Source: Flagellimonas allohymeniacidonis
GTDB lineage: Bacteria > Bacteroidota > Bacteroidia > Flavobacteriales > Flavobacteriaceae
Assembly: GCF_004296335.1 (NCBI RefSeq)
Contig: NZ_SGIU01000002.1
Coordinates: 13,882-77,881 of the forward strand
DNA length: 64,000 bases
Direction of reading: 5' to 3'
This document shows, piece by piece, positions 35,928 to 45,914 of the stretch (position 1 is the stretch's first letter; each line of letters opens with the position of its first letter). A program made the translations under genes and the position numbers. The notes under the pieces were generated by a model. That model was not told the DNA's origin and did not search any database. It worked only from the letters and a program-made list of their open reading frames with translations.

Positions 35928-37424
35928 ATGAAAAAATGGCTTCTCTGGACAGGTCTAATGACTTCCTTTTTTGTCCATGCCCAAGATTCGTTGACCCTAA
36001 AGTCCCAAGTTGCCAAATCCATTGAGGAACTGCAGGATTTTGTTGCCATTCCCAATGATGCCCTCAATGCAGATGATATTGATGACAATCTTATTTGGTT
36101 AAAGCGAAAGTTCGGGGAAAGAGGTTTTAATACCGCAGAACTGGAGACCGAGAATCTTCCCTTGTTTTTTGCAGCACTTCCTGTAGATGACACTAAGCCC
36201 ACTGTTTTGATTTATATGCATTTTGATGGCCAGTCCGTAGATCCCTCAAAATGGAATCAACCCAGTCCTTACCAAGTTGTTCTGAAAAAACCCGATGAGG
36301 ATGGTTTTGAAACAGTTCCGTTTGAAGAATTGAAGGATGATATTGATTACAATTGGCGCCTTTTTGGACGTTCAACCTCTGACGACAAAGGTCCAATTGT
36401 AATGTTTTTGAACGCCATCGACCTTCTGAACAAGGAAGGAAAGGAAATACCATTCAATGTGAAGGTCATTTTGGACGGAGAAGAAGAAAAAAGCAGCAAG
36501 CCCTTACCAAAAGCGGTGAAACAATATCGCGATTTGCTCGAAGCTGATTTTTTAATGATCACCGACGGCCCGGTACATCCATCAGGAAAGCCGACCTTAA
36601 TTTTTGGGTGTCGCGGCATAACTTCGCTTACCATAACAACACATGGCCCCTATAAACCGCAGCATAGTGGTCATTATGGTAATTATGCGCCGAATCCTGG
36701 GTTTCAGTTGGCGCAACTTTTATCTTCTATGAAGGATAAGGACGGACGGGTGACCATACCTGGGTATTATGATGGTATTACTTTGGACGAAACCGTAATG
36801 GCGACGCTGAAAAGTGTTCCCGATAGCGATTCGGAAATTTCGCAGAAGCTCCAATTCAAATCACACGAAGAGGTAGGCAATTTTTATCAGGAAGCCTTGC
36901 AATATCCTTCGCTAAATATCCGAGGGCTTGGTTCTGGTTGGATTGGAAAAAATGCAAGAACCATTATTCCTGAAAGTGCCACGGCAGAATTGGATTTGCG
37001 ATTGGTTCCGGAAACGGATGGAGGTCGATTAAAAGAATTAGTTAAAAACCACATTTCAGAACAAGGCTACCACATCTTAAACCATACGCCTTCCAAAGAG
37101 GAGCGTATGGTCCATGACAAAATTGTTACTGTGAGCGAAGGTAGTGTTACCGATGCTTTTCGAACGGATTTGGATAATCCATACGGAAAGTTCTTGCAAG
37201 AGGTGCTTAAGAAAACCTTTCAAGAAGAAGTGGTACGAATTAGGATAATGGGTGGAACTGTTCCCATTGCCCCATTCATCAATGAGTTGAAAATCCCGGC
37301 TTTTATTGTACCTATGGTCAACCCTGACAATAACCAACATAGCCCAAACGAAAATCTCCGAATTGGTCAGTTGGCTTATGGTATCCAAGCTTTTTATGGA
37401 GTTTTGAGTAGTTCAATAGACTAA
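35928..37424 (+). CDS. Exported M20 family metallopeptidase
   Basis: 498 residues. A signal peptide (MKKWLLWTGLMTSFFVHAQ) precedes an M20 dipeptidase/carboxypeptidase. Metal ligands are seen in YMHFDGQSVDP (His, Asp) and GRSTSDDKGP (bridging Asp), with the catalytic Glu region ILDGEEEKSS. A dimerisation domain occupies the middle, and GGTVPIAPF is near the C-terminus. It probably hydrolyses peptides in the periplasm. It may be transcribed with the trp operon, since no terminator separates them. Confidence 0.9.
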   Translation: MKKWLLWTGLMTSFFVHAQDSLTLKSQVAKSIEELQDFVAIPNDALNADDIDDNLIWLKRKFGERGFNTAELETENLPLFFAALPVDDTKPTVLIYMHFDGQSVDPSKWNQPSPYQVVLKKPDEDGFETVPFEELKDDIDYNWRLFGRSTSDDKGPIVMFLNAIDLLNKEGKEIPFNVKVILDGEEEKSSKPLPKAVKQYRDLLEADFLMITDGPVHPSGKPTLIFGCRGITSLTITTHGPYKPQHSGHYGNYAPNPGFQLAQLLSSMKDKDGRVTIPGYYDGITLDETVMATLKSVPDSDSEISQKLQFKSHEEVGNFYQEALQYPSLNIRGLGSGWIGKNARTIIPESATAELDLRLVPETDGGRLKELVKNHISEQGYHILNHTPSKEERMVHDKIVTVSEGSVTDAFRTDLDNPYGKFLQEVLKKTFQEEVVRIRIMGGTVPIAPFINELKIPAFIVPMVNPDNNQHSPNENLRIGQLAYGIQAFYGVLSSSID

Positions 37425-37455
37425 TAAACCCCAAGCAAAACGCATAGATACTCCA

Positions 37456-38322
37456 TCAAACCTCAACGCTCTTAGAGAATTTTTTCCGATAGCCACTGGG
37501 CGTACACTGTATTTTTTCCTTAAATAATCTGTGGAATAAGGACATGCTGTTAAAACCACTGTCAAATGCAATGGTCTTAATGGGATTGGTAGTCTGCAAC
37601 AGCAAATCACATGCCTTCTGGATTCGAACATCGCTCAATGCTTGTTTAAAGGTAGTACCCGTACTCTTTGCAAAAACCCTACAAAATGAACTATGGGTCA
37701 TCCCTAGCTCACGCGCCACCTCATTGCTACTAAGGTTTCGATGGTATTCCTTTTCAATCCGCGCATAGACCTTTCTGACACGTTCCAAATTAAGGGAAGA
37801 CACTGGGAGATGCTGTTTTTCGCTCAAAAAGCCATACTTCGATTCCGACATTAATTTCAATACTCGAAACAACACCAGTAACCGCTCTGTTTGGTTCAAT
37901 CGAGGTAACTTTATCAGTTCCTTACCAATCTTCTGTAATGCAGGTCTTTCAAAATAGAGTCCCCGCGAGGCGTCTTGCAATAGTCCCAACACTTTCCGGA
38001 ACTCACTAAAATACAGTCCCATTTGCTGAATTTTCTCTCCCTCGAATTGAACAACATATTCTTCAAATACCTCCGACTCAAAACCAGCGCTAAAACAATT
38101 ATGGGGCAGATCAGCCCCTAAGAGCACCAGGTCTCCATCTGCAAATCGTGTTATGGTATTCCCCACAAATCTTCTTCCATTTCCAGCTGGCAGATAGACA
38201 ATCTCATATGCAGGATGATAATGCCAAAATCCTCCCCCCCGATATCCTTGAGTTTTAAAGTGAAAAGCATGTACCGAAGCATTTTCAAGAGAAGAGATAC
38301 GTTGTAGACTTGCCTTTTTCAT
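37456..38322 (-). CDS. AraC family transcriptional regulator
   Basis: 288 residues. The N-terminal cupin-like sensing domain includes GFWHYHPAYEIVYLPAG and FADGDLVLLGADLPHNCF. The C-terminal double HTH covers about residues 190-285, with LSSNEVARELGMTHSSFCRV and IKTIAFDSGFNSMSLFHRLF. AraC proteins with this domain order usually sense sugars or related metabolites. It is divergent from the aldo/keto reductase gene, which is its most likely target, and convergent with the M20 gene. Confidence 0.92.
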   Translation of the reverse strand: MKKASLQRISSLENASVHAFHFKTQGYRGGGFWHYHPAYEIVYLPAGNGRRFVGNTITRFADGDLVLLGADLPHNCFSAGFESEVFEEYVVQFEGEKIQQMGLYFSEFRKVLGLLQDASRGLYFERPALQKIGKELIKLPRLNQTERLLVLFRVLKLMSESKYGFLSEKQHLPVSSLNLERVRKVYARIEKEYHRNLSSNEVARELGMTHSSFCRVFAKSTGTTFKQALSDVRIQKACDLLLQTTNPIKTIAFDSGFNSMSLFHRLFKEKIQCTPSGYRKKFSKSVEV

Positions 38323-38440
38323 ATGCTAATTTAACCAGTATTGGAAGTAAATTAGACAAATTAAAGGATTTATTGGAACAAAAAATGGAATTTGTTTACG
38401 GGGAATCGTCGGAAATTTGACTTCTACAAAACTAAATCTC
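38323..38440. promoter_or_regulatory. Shared upstream region of the AraC and aldo/keto reductase genes
   Basis: 118 nt between divergent starts must hold both promoters and any AraC sites. No TAnnTTTG box or clear repeat was recognised. Confidence 0.3.
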
Positions 38441-39448
38441 ATGCGATATAAAACACTAGGTAAAAGCGGATTGATCACAAGTGAATTAACTTTGGGCACC
38501 ATGCTTTTTGGAGAGAGCTCCGGAAGGGCGACCCCAAAAAAAGAAGCTTTGCAACTTGTAGACCATTATTTGGGAGAGGGCGGAAATCATCTGGATACAG
38601 CCGATGTATATGCTGGTGGCATTTCAGAAGAAATTATTGGAGAGGCTTTAAAGGGAAGACGTGACCAAGCCTTGATTGCGACCAAAGTCCGATTTCCAAT
38701 GGGAGAAAACATCAATTCTGCCGGACTTTCAAGATGGCATATCATAAAAGGGGTGAACGATTCTTTAAAGCGTCTGAATACGGACCACCTCGATTTGCTT
38801 TATCTCCATTGTTGGGATCCTTTAACTCCTTTGGAAGAGACACTACGTGCTTTGGAAGACTTGGTACAAAGTGGAAAGGTGCGGTATTTGGGCCTATCAA
38901 ACTTTAAAGCATGGCAGGCCATGAAGGCCCAAGGCTTATGTCATCAACTCAACCAAAATTATTTTGTAGCGGCCCAGTACCAATACAGTTTAGTGAAAAG
39001 GGATATTGAATATGAATTCTTCGATTTTATGGAAAGTGAAGGTTTGGGATTGGTGCCATGGGGACCCTTGGGAGGAGGGTTTTTGACCGGGAAATACAGG
39101 AAAGAAGGTCCTACTGATGGAAGAATTGCTTCCACAGGTGAAGATACCGAAGAATCCTGGGAGCGGCGTAGCACTGAAAAAAATTGGAGAATTATCGATG
39201 TTGTACAAGAGCTTTCGGAAAAACATAATTGCACCCCTACCCAAATTGCCATTGCCTGGATACTTTCCAAGAAGGTAGTTTCTTCTGTAATTCTGGGAGC
39301 GAGAACCTTAGACCAACTAAAGGACAATTTGAAAGCTAGTCGCATTCAACTGTCCGCAGAAGAAATTCAAGCTTTGGACCAAACTAGTGCCTTGGAGGAG
39401 TTATATCCCTATCGCATGATTGAGGCTTATGGAAAAAGGCCTTTGTAG
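38441..39448 (+). CDS. Aldo/keto reductase
   Basis: 335 residues from the ATG at 38441 (MRYKTLGKSGL); a TTG eight codons upstream is less likely. It is an NAD(P)H-dependent TIM-barrel enzyme. The catalytic tetrad is Asp52, Tyr57 (DTADVYAGG), Lys82 (ATKVRF) and His123 (YLHCWDPL). The NADP-binding C-terminal segment VILGARTLDQLKDNL is present. Substrate is unknown; the divergent AraC regulator suggests induction by a specific carbonyl or sugar. Confidence 0.92.
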   Translation: MRYKTLGKSGLITSELTLGTMLFGESSGRATPKKEALQLVDHYLGEGGNHLDTADVYAGGISEEIIGEALKGRRDQALIATKVRFPMGENINSAGLSRWHIIKGVNDSLKRLNTDHLDLLYLHCWDPLTPLEETLRALEDLVQSGKVRYLGLSNFKAWQAMKAQGLCHQLNQNYFVAAQYQYSLVKRDIEYEFFDFMESEGLGLVPWGPLGGGFLTGKYRKEGPTDGRIASTGEDTEESWERRSTEKNWRIIDVVQELSEKHNCTPTQIAIAWILSKKVVSSVILGARTLDQLKDNLKASRIQLSAEEIQALDQTSALEELYPYRMIEAYGKRPL

Positions 39449-39553
39449 CAATGTGCTTGTATAAAACCTACTACGATTCTTTTGGGTTTTTTGTAACAAA
39501 GCTGGGTAACAGTTTACTAATTTGGAGCGATAAGCAACCAAATAGCCCCATAA

Positions 39554-40630
39554 ATGAAAGAAAGAATTATTGGAATAGACGTAGCGCGTGCCCTTGCCGT
39601 CATTGGAATGATTTTGGTGAACTTTAAAGTAGCGTTTGGGGACAAGGGAAGTTCATCCTTAAAGTTCATTCTCAGTCTACTCGAGGGCAAGGCAGCAGCA
39701 ACATTTGTAGTTCTTGCGGGTATTGGGATTGCCTTTCTTTCCAAATCTGCAATAAAGGGTGAGAATTCTGAAAAATTAAAAAAAATCAAATCCCGTCTGT
39801 TAAAAAGGTCATTGTTCCTATTCGTTGTGGGCCTTGCCTATCTTCCCATTTGGCCTGCGGACATACTTCATTTTTATGGAGTATACATGCTTATTACCTT
39901 GTTGGTGCTGACATCCCGTAGAGGGAAAGTATTTGGGTTGGCCACTTTTTTGGTTGTCTTGTTCCCAGTGCTCATGCTGGTTTTCAACTATGACTTGAAT
40001 TGGGATTACAAGACTTACGAATACGTAAATTTTTGGACCCCTTCCGGGTTTGTTTCCAATCTTATGTACAATGGATTCCATCCCGTTGTCCCCTGGTCTG
40101 CCTTCATGTTGATTGGCCTCTGGTTTGGAAGATATGATTTAAGAAACACTAAGTTTTTGGTAAAATCGGCTTGGCTAAGTTTTGGTCTTTTTGTGTTTAT
40201 GATTGCCTTATCAAAACTTCTCATTTTGATGCTTTCTGAAGGAAGCGTGGAAACTCATCAAGAATTGCAGTATGCTTTGGGAACCAGTCCCATGCCCCCT
40301 TTACCAATCTATATGATTTCCGGAAGTAGTTTCGCCATTTTTATAATTTCAGTTTGCATACTAATAGCTAAGAAACTAAGAAGTAACCCCATAATCAATG
40401 CCCTGAAAAAAACAGGGCAATTGGCCTTGACATTCTATGTGGCACATGTAGTGATTGGTATGCTCCCTATCTATTTTTTGGGGCAAAAGCGTATGGGAAA
40501 TTATTCAATTGAGTTTTCAACAGGCTATGCCCTAATATTCAGTGGAGCATGTATCGCATTCGCCATCCTATGGACGAAATATAAGCCCATCGGCCCGCTG
40601 GAAGGAATAATGCGAAAGATAACCGACTAA
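39554..40630 (+). CDS. DUF418 family membrane protein
   Basis: A 358-residue polytopic membrane protein with about nine helices. The N-terminus ERIIGIDVARALAVIGMILV matches the acyltransferase-like superfamily that includes heparan-alpha-glucosaminide N-acetyltransferase, and the C-terminal part (MISGSSFAIFIISVCILIAK, LKKTGQLALTFYVAHVVIG) is DUF418-like. Transfer of an acyl group across the membrane is possible but unproven. It converges on ppc with a 21-nt gap and no visible terminator. Confidence 0.8.
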   Translation: MKERIIGIDVARALAVIGMILVNFKVAFGDKGSSSLKFILSLLEGKAAATFVVLAGIGIAFLSKSAIKGENSEKLKKIKSRLLKRSLFLFVVGLAYLPIWPADILHFYGVYMLITLLVLTSRRGKVFGLATFLVVLFPVLMLVFNYDLNWDYKTYEYVNFWTPSGFVSNLMYNGFHPVVPWSAFMLIGLWFGRYDLRNTKFLVKSAWLSFGLFVFMIALSKLLILMLSEGSVETHQELQYALGTSPMPPLPIYMISGSSFAIFIISVCILIAKKLRSNPIINALKKTGQLALTFYVAHVVIGMLPIYFLGQKRMGNYSIEFSTGYALIFSGACIAFAILWTKYKPIGPLEGIMRKITD

Positions 40631-40651
40631 GTATTCTTACGTATATCCTAA

Positions 40652-43243
40652 CTACGCTGAATTCCTGCTCGCATTAATGTTACCGTATAACGAACGGGTA
40701 ATTATTTTTTCATAGATCTCCTTGAAATCGGACTCTTGTGAGACATGGAACAGTGCATTTTGCTGGATGACCAACAAGGGCAATACAATTTTTTCTCGAA
40801 TCAATACCGATTCCCTAGAGACCGCTTCGTCTTCCATTAAAATGGAAGAGCCCGAAATTTCGAGCAAAAGCTTCTTGGAAAGCTCATATTCATCATGCAG
40901 AACATTCCAAAATTCACCAAATTCAGGGTCCTCTTTCATATAGCTGGTCAATCCGAAATTGGTCTTTGCCAATGACATCATGCTATTGTGCATAAGAGCT
41001 CTGAAAAAAGGCACTTCTTTGTAAAGGTTTTTAACTTCTTTGAGCTTGCCTTGATCTTTAAGGGTTTGAATAGCCGTTCCAATCCCAAAGTATCCAGGAA
41101 CGTTTTGTTTCAATTGGCTCCACGAACCTACAAAGGAAATGGCCCTCAGGTCTGATAATTCCAATTGTTTTTTGTTTCCTCGTTTACCTGGGCGACTTCC
41201 AATGTTGGCCTTGGTGTAGTACTTCAATGTACTTCGGTGTTCCAAATAAGGAATAAACTTTTTATGTTCTTTTAGAGCCGTATACTTATCAAAACTTAAC
41301 TCAGACAGTTCTTCTATCAACTTGCGCTGTGCTGCTGATATCACATGTTCCTTTCCAAAAAGGTTGTTGCTCAATCCCGCTGTAAGCAGCTGTTCCGCGT
41401 TATGAATGAATTGTTCTTTAGTGCCATAGGTGCTGGTTATCGTTTGGCCCTGTATGGTCAATTGAATTTCATGATTCGCTACATCTTTGGTCTGCGCAGC
41501 ATAGAATCGGTGCGTCTTTCCACCTCCACGTGCAGGAGGTCCTCCTCGACCATCAAAGAAAATCGCTTTTATCCCATTCTTTTTGCAGACTTTGCTCAAA
41601 GTCTCTTTCGTTTTTAAAATTGACCAATTTGCCTTGAGATATCCTCCATCTTTAGTACCATCCGAAAAACCAAGCATTATGGTATGGGTGTCGTCCCTTC
41701 GTGCAAGATGCTCTCGGTATACCGGGGTATTAAAAAGGGTTTGCATTACAGTTTCGGAAGCGTCCATTCCCTTCATGGTCTCAAATAGCGGAATTATATC
41801 GAAGGATATTTCCTCAGCTTTCCATCCGCACCAACGAAATAGTCCGAATACAAAAAGAACTGAAAAGATATCTTCCGAATTACTGATAATGTATCGGTTA
41901 CAACCCTCTTCTCCGTTCTTTAATTGAATCTCTTTTAATTGCTGAATATTGGCAATGGTATCTTGAACGATTTCTTCGGTAAAGTCGCTCGGGTTCAATG
42001 AAATTTCTTTTTCAAGAAGCCATGTTATCAACTCTTCTTGGGACAACTCGTCCAAACTTTCTTGGATGGCTCCTTCTTTCTTTAGAACGTTCTCCACCAC
42101 CAAGTGATGCTTACTGTGGTCCTGTCGAATATCGAGGGTAGCAAAATGGGATTTGAAGATGCGGACTTTATTGATCAAGGTATCCAACTCATCTAAATAA
42201 AGACCATGGAAGTCGGAAACCAAAATTTCCCGTATCTCGGTCAATTTAGACAGTATTTCCTGATGGCCAATGATAAAACTAAAGTCGAACATGGCTCGAT
42301 AAAGTGCTCCACTCAGCTCCAATAAGGGTGTTTGTATTGATTTAAAGGTCAACTTTCTCCGTAACTCCTTTAATTCGTTATAATAACACTTCATCAAAGT
42401 AGTACGGAGTTCGTCGGCCACCTGCATGGTAATTTCTGCCGTAACAAAGGGATTGCCATCACGGTCGCCACCCGGCCAAAATCCTAATTTGATAATGTCG
42501 TAATTCGCAAACTCCTCGTCTCGAATGTTGCTTTTTACATATTTAAAAAGTTCTCCTACAGCATCATAGTAGGTATGGCGCAGAATGTGGATGATATTTT
42601 TGGCCTCATCCAAAGGTGTAGGTTTCTTGGTATTTACCAGGGAAGTAAGCCCCAATTGCTGCAGAGTAATATCAATTTCGTTGACCTTGTCCTCATCTAT
42701 GAGTCTACCCAGTTCTGCAATAATATCGAGAACAGAAGGTGTATAAAACTGGGTGGGGTGGGCGGTCAAGACAATTCTTGCACTAAAACTTGATAGTTTT
42801 TTGGCAATCTTATCCCAATTCTTGTTCTGGTCCACCAACTCAAAATAATCTCGAATCGACATGGAGTTGGTATATTTCTGTAGTCTTGGGAAAGCGGAGT
42901 CCTCAACACTATCGTACAAAACCACTTGTCGCTCCACATACTGTATAATTTTGAACATGAAGTCCAGTCGGCCTTTTTCGTCGGTGATGTCGGTAAAATT
43001 CTTGAAGAAGGTATCCAGTATTTCCTGCGGCTTTTTACCCGCTTGTAGTCCTTTCTCACATTGGTCCATTAATATTGGGACCAAGATGCCCACATTTTCA
43101 ATATCTCGGTACGGCAAGTTCAAAAACAGACTGTTATAAATATTGAACTTGTTGGTTACCGATTTTTTAAACTCTTCTAATCGTTTTAGCTGCTGCATGT
43201 TGTTGCTTCTTGATAGGCATTTTAGCTCGCTAAATATCGGCAT
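40652..43243 (-). CDS. ppc: Phosphoenolpyruvate carboxylase
   Basis: Converts PEP and bicarbonate to oxaloacetate to refill the TCA cycle. It has 848-874 residues depending on start: candidate ATGs are 43276, 43243 and 43198. The last (MQQLKRLEEFKKSV) matches the usual family N-terminus best; 43243 is given as the outer plausible limit. Catalytic motifs seen are VLTAHPTQ, GFWPGGDRDGNPFV, LGFSDGTKDGG and FFDGRGGPPARGGGKTH. A TATTTG stretch overlaps the 43276 codon, which argues against that start. Confidence 0.95.
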   Translation of the reverse strand: MPIFSELKCLSRSNNMQQLKRLEEFKKSVTNKFNIYNSLFLNLPYRDIENVGILVPILMDQCEKGLQAGKKPQEILDTFFKNFTDITDEKGRLDFMFKIIQYVERQVVLYDSVEDSAFPRLQKYTNSMSIRDYFELVDQNKNWDKIAKKLSSFSARIVLTAHPTQFYTPSVLDIIAELGRLIDEDKVNEIDITLQQLGLTSLVNTKKPTPLDEAKNIIHILRHTYYDAVGELFKYVKSNIRDEEFANYDIIKLGFWPGGDRDGNPFVTAEITMQVADELRTTLMKCYYNELKELRRKLTFKSIQTPLLELSGALYRAMFDFSFIIGHQEILSKLTEIREILVSDFHGLYLDELDTLINKVRIFKSHFATLDIRQDHSKHHLVVENVLKKEGAIQESLDELSQEELITWLLEKEISLNPSDFTEEIVQDTIANIQQLKEIQLKNGEEGCNRYIISNSEDIFSVLFVFGLFRWCGWKAEEISFDIIPLFETMKGMDASETVMQTLFNTPVYREHLARRDDTHTIMLGFSDGTKDGGYLKANWSILKTKETLSKVCKKNGIKAIFFDGRGGPPARGGGKTHRFYAAQTKDVANHEIQLTIQGQTITSTYGTKEQFIHNAEQLLTAGLSNNLFGKEHVISAAQRKLIEELSELSFDKYTALKEHKKFIPYLEHRSTLKYYTKANIGSRPGKRGNKKQLELSDLRAISFVGSWSQLKQNVPGYFGIGTAIQTLKDQGKLKEVKNLYKEVPFFRALMHNSMMSLAKTNFGLTSYMKEDPEFGEFWNVLHDEYELSKKLLLEISGSSILMEDEAVSRESVLIREKIVLPLLVIQQNALFHVSQESDFKEIYEKIITRSLYGNINASRNSA

Positions 43244-43347
43244 AAAACCCATATTTGCCCAGTTAAAGGCATTCAAATAACAATTTGTTGAGCCGAATCA
43301 ATAAAACTAACAGCTTTGCGGTGGACCGTCGTTCTTTTTAAAGAATT

Positions 43348-44025
43348 CTAGGAGACTTCAAAAAAACTCCGGTATTGTTCCACTCGAAAATCAAAAGTGG
43401 TATAGGCCGGATTTTTCGCTTTGGCTTTTTTATAGTATTCGAGACTGCCAATGGCACGGTTGGCAGCCCCTGAAGGTGCGGTGAGCGAAACTGTTCTTAT
43501 CACCCTTTTGGTCTCGGGAAGTTGGAACCGATAAATTCTTGGGATTTCATTGGAAACGGTTTCCAATTGAACATTGAATGGCTTTATATGCCTTCGGAAG
43601 AAGTATTCAGGTCCATTTTTGCTGTTCCCGCCAGTGAACAATAGGGTATCGATTTGTTTATATTTTTGAAGATAGCCAATGATATTGCGCAGTTTCGCAT
43701 TTTGCATACCCAAATCACTGGCATCCACTTTTTCCCGTTCTGCACTTTCTACAATATCGCATACTCCAATTTTATGCTTCAGCAGAAAATTCTTCCTTTG
43801 TTGGGCAGCTTCGTTGGTGGTTTCATATTTGAGCTGTAATCCAAAGATTTTATCCAGAATTGGCCACAATAGACCATTACAACTTCCATAACAAAAATCA
43901 ACATCCTCTTCCCTTAGCTCGCCGGTACTGAATCTTGGGGGTGGTAAGGTGCCGACAATAATCTTGGTCGCTTCAGGAAATAGAAAGGGTTTGTAAGGAT
44001 GTTTGTGTAAAAACACAGGATACAA
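43348..44025 (-). CDS. Uracil-DNA glycosylase superfamily protein
   Basis: 225 residues. The segments IIVGTLPPPRF, CYGSCNGLLWPILDKIFG, KIGVCDIVESAER, TLLFTGGNSKNGP and TAPSGAANRAIGSLEYYKK fit a UDG-fold protein of the mismatch-specific type as annotated in flavobacteria. Activity on uracil or thymine mismatches is not established from sequence. The start appears to be TTG at 44025 (an in-frame GTG at 44016 is possible), 8 nt after yaaA, so the two are probably one transcript. Confidence 0.7.
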   Translation of the reverse strand: MYPVFLHKHPYKPFLFPEATKIIVGTLPPPRFSTGELREEDVDFCYGSCNGLLWPILDKIFGLQLKYETTNEAAQQRKNFLLKHKIGVCDIVESAEREKVDASDLGMQNAKLRNIIGYLQKYKQIDTLLFTGGNSKNGPEYFFRRHIKPFNVQLETVSNEIPRIYRFQLPETKRVIRTVSLTAPSGAANRAIGSLEYYKKAKAKNPAYTTFDFRVEQYRSFFEVS

Positions 44026-44033
44026 ATTGAATG

Positions 44034-44795
44034 CTATCGAACAAAAACGGGTTGGTTCGGCTTAAGGGTGTGTTCTTGACTGAACAAATACCCATCGTAG
44101 TTGAAACCTTTTATATCGTCCATAGTCTTGGCATCGGTATCCAAAATATAACGTACCATGGAACCTCGAGCTTTTTTAGCAAAAAAACTGATAACCTTTA
44201 GGTTATCATTCTTCCAATCCTTAAAAATGGGTGTGATGACAGGGGCCTTAAGTGTTTTTTCATCAATCGCCCCAAAATATTCGTTACTGGCCAAGTTTAC
44301 AAAAAGCTCTCCTTCCTCCATTTCTTCGTTCAAAAATTGGGTCAACTCCTTTTTCCAGAATTCATAAAGATTCTTCTTTCTGCCCACTTTTAAAGCTGTC
44401 CCCATTTCAAGGCGATAGGGTTGAATTAAGTCCAATGGCCTTAAAATCCCATAAAGTCCCGAAAGAACTCGAAGGGTTCCCTGTAAATCATCCAGCTTTT
44501 CCTCTGGAATGGTATAAGCGTTAAGACCTTGATATACATCTCCATTAAAAGCATATACGGCAGGGCGTGCATTTTCTGGGGTAAACGGAACTGAAAATTG
44601 TTGGTTTCGCTCCCAATTGAGTTCAGCAAGATTGTCAGAAATCGACATCAATTTAGCCAGGGCCTTGGGCTTTTTCTTTACCAAAACGGAGTTGAGTTTC
44701 TGGGATTGTTCCAAAAACATCGGTTCGCTGAACCTAGCAGTCGGAAGCTGGGTTTCAAAATCCAAGGACTTTGCCGGTGAAATTACAATTTTCAT
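44034..44795 (-). CDS. yaaA: YaaA (UPF0246) peroxide stress protein
   Basis: A 253-residue cytosolic DNA-binding protein reported in Escherichia coli to lower free iron and limit DNA damage during peroxide stress. The family pattern is clear: [58 protein letters not shown] and [18 protein letters not shown]. Neighbouring the UDG-like gene suggests a small DNA-protection unit. Confidence 0.93.
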   Translation of the reverse strand: MKIVISPAKSLDFETQLPTARFSEPMFLEQSQKLNSVLVKKKPKALAKLMSISDNLAELNWERNQQFSVPFTPENARPAVYAFNGDVYQGLNAYTIPEEKLDDLQGTLRVLSGLYGILRPLDLIQPYRLEMGTALKVGRKKNLYEFWKKELTQFLNEEMEEGELFVNLASNEYFGAIDEKTLKAPVITPIFKDWKNDNLKVISFFAKKARGSMVRYILDTDAKTMDDIKGFNYDGYLFSQEHTLKPNQPVFVR

Positions 44796-44883
44796 ACGTG
44801 CATATTTTTAGTAAAAGTAAACAGGAAAACTGACTTTTTCCACGAAGGCCAAAAAGTGTTTTCAATATCGAAATTGAAGAAAC

Positions 44884-45912
44884 CTATTGCTCTTTGTGCT
44901 TTGCATAATTGCGCCACTTTTCAATACAATCCACCATATCTTGAGGCAATTCTGAGTTAAATTGCATCTGCTTCCCGGTCTTGGGATGCACAAAGCCCAA
45001 GGTTTTGGCATGCAGCGCTTGTCTGGGCAACACCTTAAAGGCATTGTCCACAAATTGCTTGTATTTCGTAAACGTAGTACCCTTCAATATTTTATCCCCT
45101 CCGTAACGTTCATCATTAAAAAGCGTATGGCCAATGTGCTTCATGTGCACCCTGATCTGGTGTGTACGCCCTGTTTCCAACCTACAGGACAAGAGGGTAA
45201 CATACCCCAATCGTTCCAGAACCCTGTAATGTGTAATGGCCTCCTTTCCTTGTTCCCCTTCAGGGAAAACGGTCATTTGAAGGCGATTTTTAGGGTTCCT
45301 TCCAATGTGTCCCTCGACAGTTCCTTCGTCTTCTTCGACGTTGCCCCAAACCAAGGCTACATATTCACGTTCACTACTCTTTTCAAAAAACTGTTTTGCC
45401 AAATGGGTCATTGCCGATTCGGTTTTGGCGATTACCAAAAGTCCAGACGTATCCTTATCGATACGATGGACCAAACCGGGCCTATCCGAACTGTTGTTTG
45501 GGAGATTATCAAAGTGGTACACCAAAGCATTGATCAAGGTTCCGGAATAATTTCCATGCCCGGGATGAACCACCATTCCCGCTGGTTTGTTGACAACCAA
45601 AAGTGTATCATCCTCATACACTATATTAAGGGGAATGTCCTCTGGAGTCAACAAAAACTCATAGGGTGGGTGCTCGAACATCACCTTGACCTCGTCGCCA
45701 GCTTTTACACGGTAATTTTGTTTTACAATGACCTCATTTACCCAAATATGGCCCTGTTTGGCGGCCTGTTGAATTTTATTTCGGGTGGCATTCTCAATAA
45801 AGTTCATTAAGAACTTGTCAACCCTTAAGGGTTCTTGACCCTTGGCCGCCACAAAGCGATAATGTTCAAAAAGTTCATCTTGGGATAAATCGGAATTTTC
45901 AGAAGCTTCCAT
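44884..45912 (-). CDS. rluD: 23S rRNA pseudouridine synthase, RluD type
   Basis: 342 residues. An N-terminal S4 RNA-binding domain (PLRVDKFLMNFIENATRNKI, then HIWVNEVIVKQNYRVKAGD) precedes the RluA-family catalytic domain. The catalytic Asp is Asp154 in HRIDKDTSG. CRLETGRTHQIRVHMKHIGH is the second signature. RluD modifies helix 69 of 23S rRNA; the exact sites are not provable here. It starts 2 nt after the PASTA gene. Confidence 0.92.
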   Translation of the reverse strand: MEASENSDLSQDELFEHYRFVAAKGQEPLRVDKFLMNFIENATRNKIQQAAKQGHIWVNEVIVKQNYRVKAGDEVKVMFEHPPYEFLLTPEDIPLNIVYEDDTLLVVNKPAGMVVHPGHGNYSGTLINALVYHFDNLPNNSSDRPGLVHRIDKDTSGLLVIAKTESAMTHLAKQFFEKSSEREYVALVWGNVEEDEGTVEGHIGRNPKNRLQMTVFPEGEQGKEAITHYRVLERLGYVTLLSCRLETGRTHQIRVHMKHIGHTLFNDERYGGDKILKGTTFTKYKQFVDNAFKVLPRQALHAKTLGFVHPKTGKQMQFNSELPQDMVDCIEKWRNYAKHKEQ

Positions 45913-45914
45913 CC

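Noticed and set aside
41530-41570. Gly-rich GRGGPPARGGG stretch as a frameshift or low-complexity artefact
   Set aside because: It is the conserved catalytic loop of PEP carboxylase.
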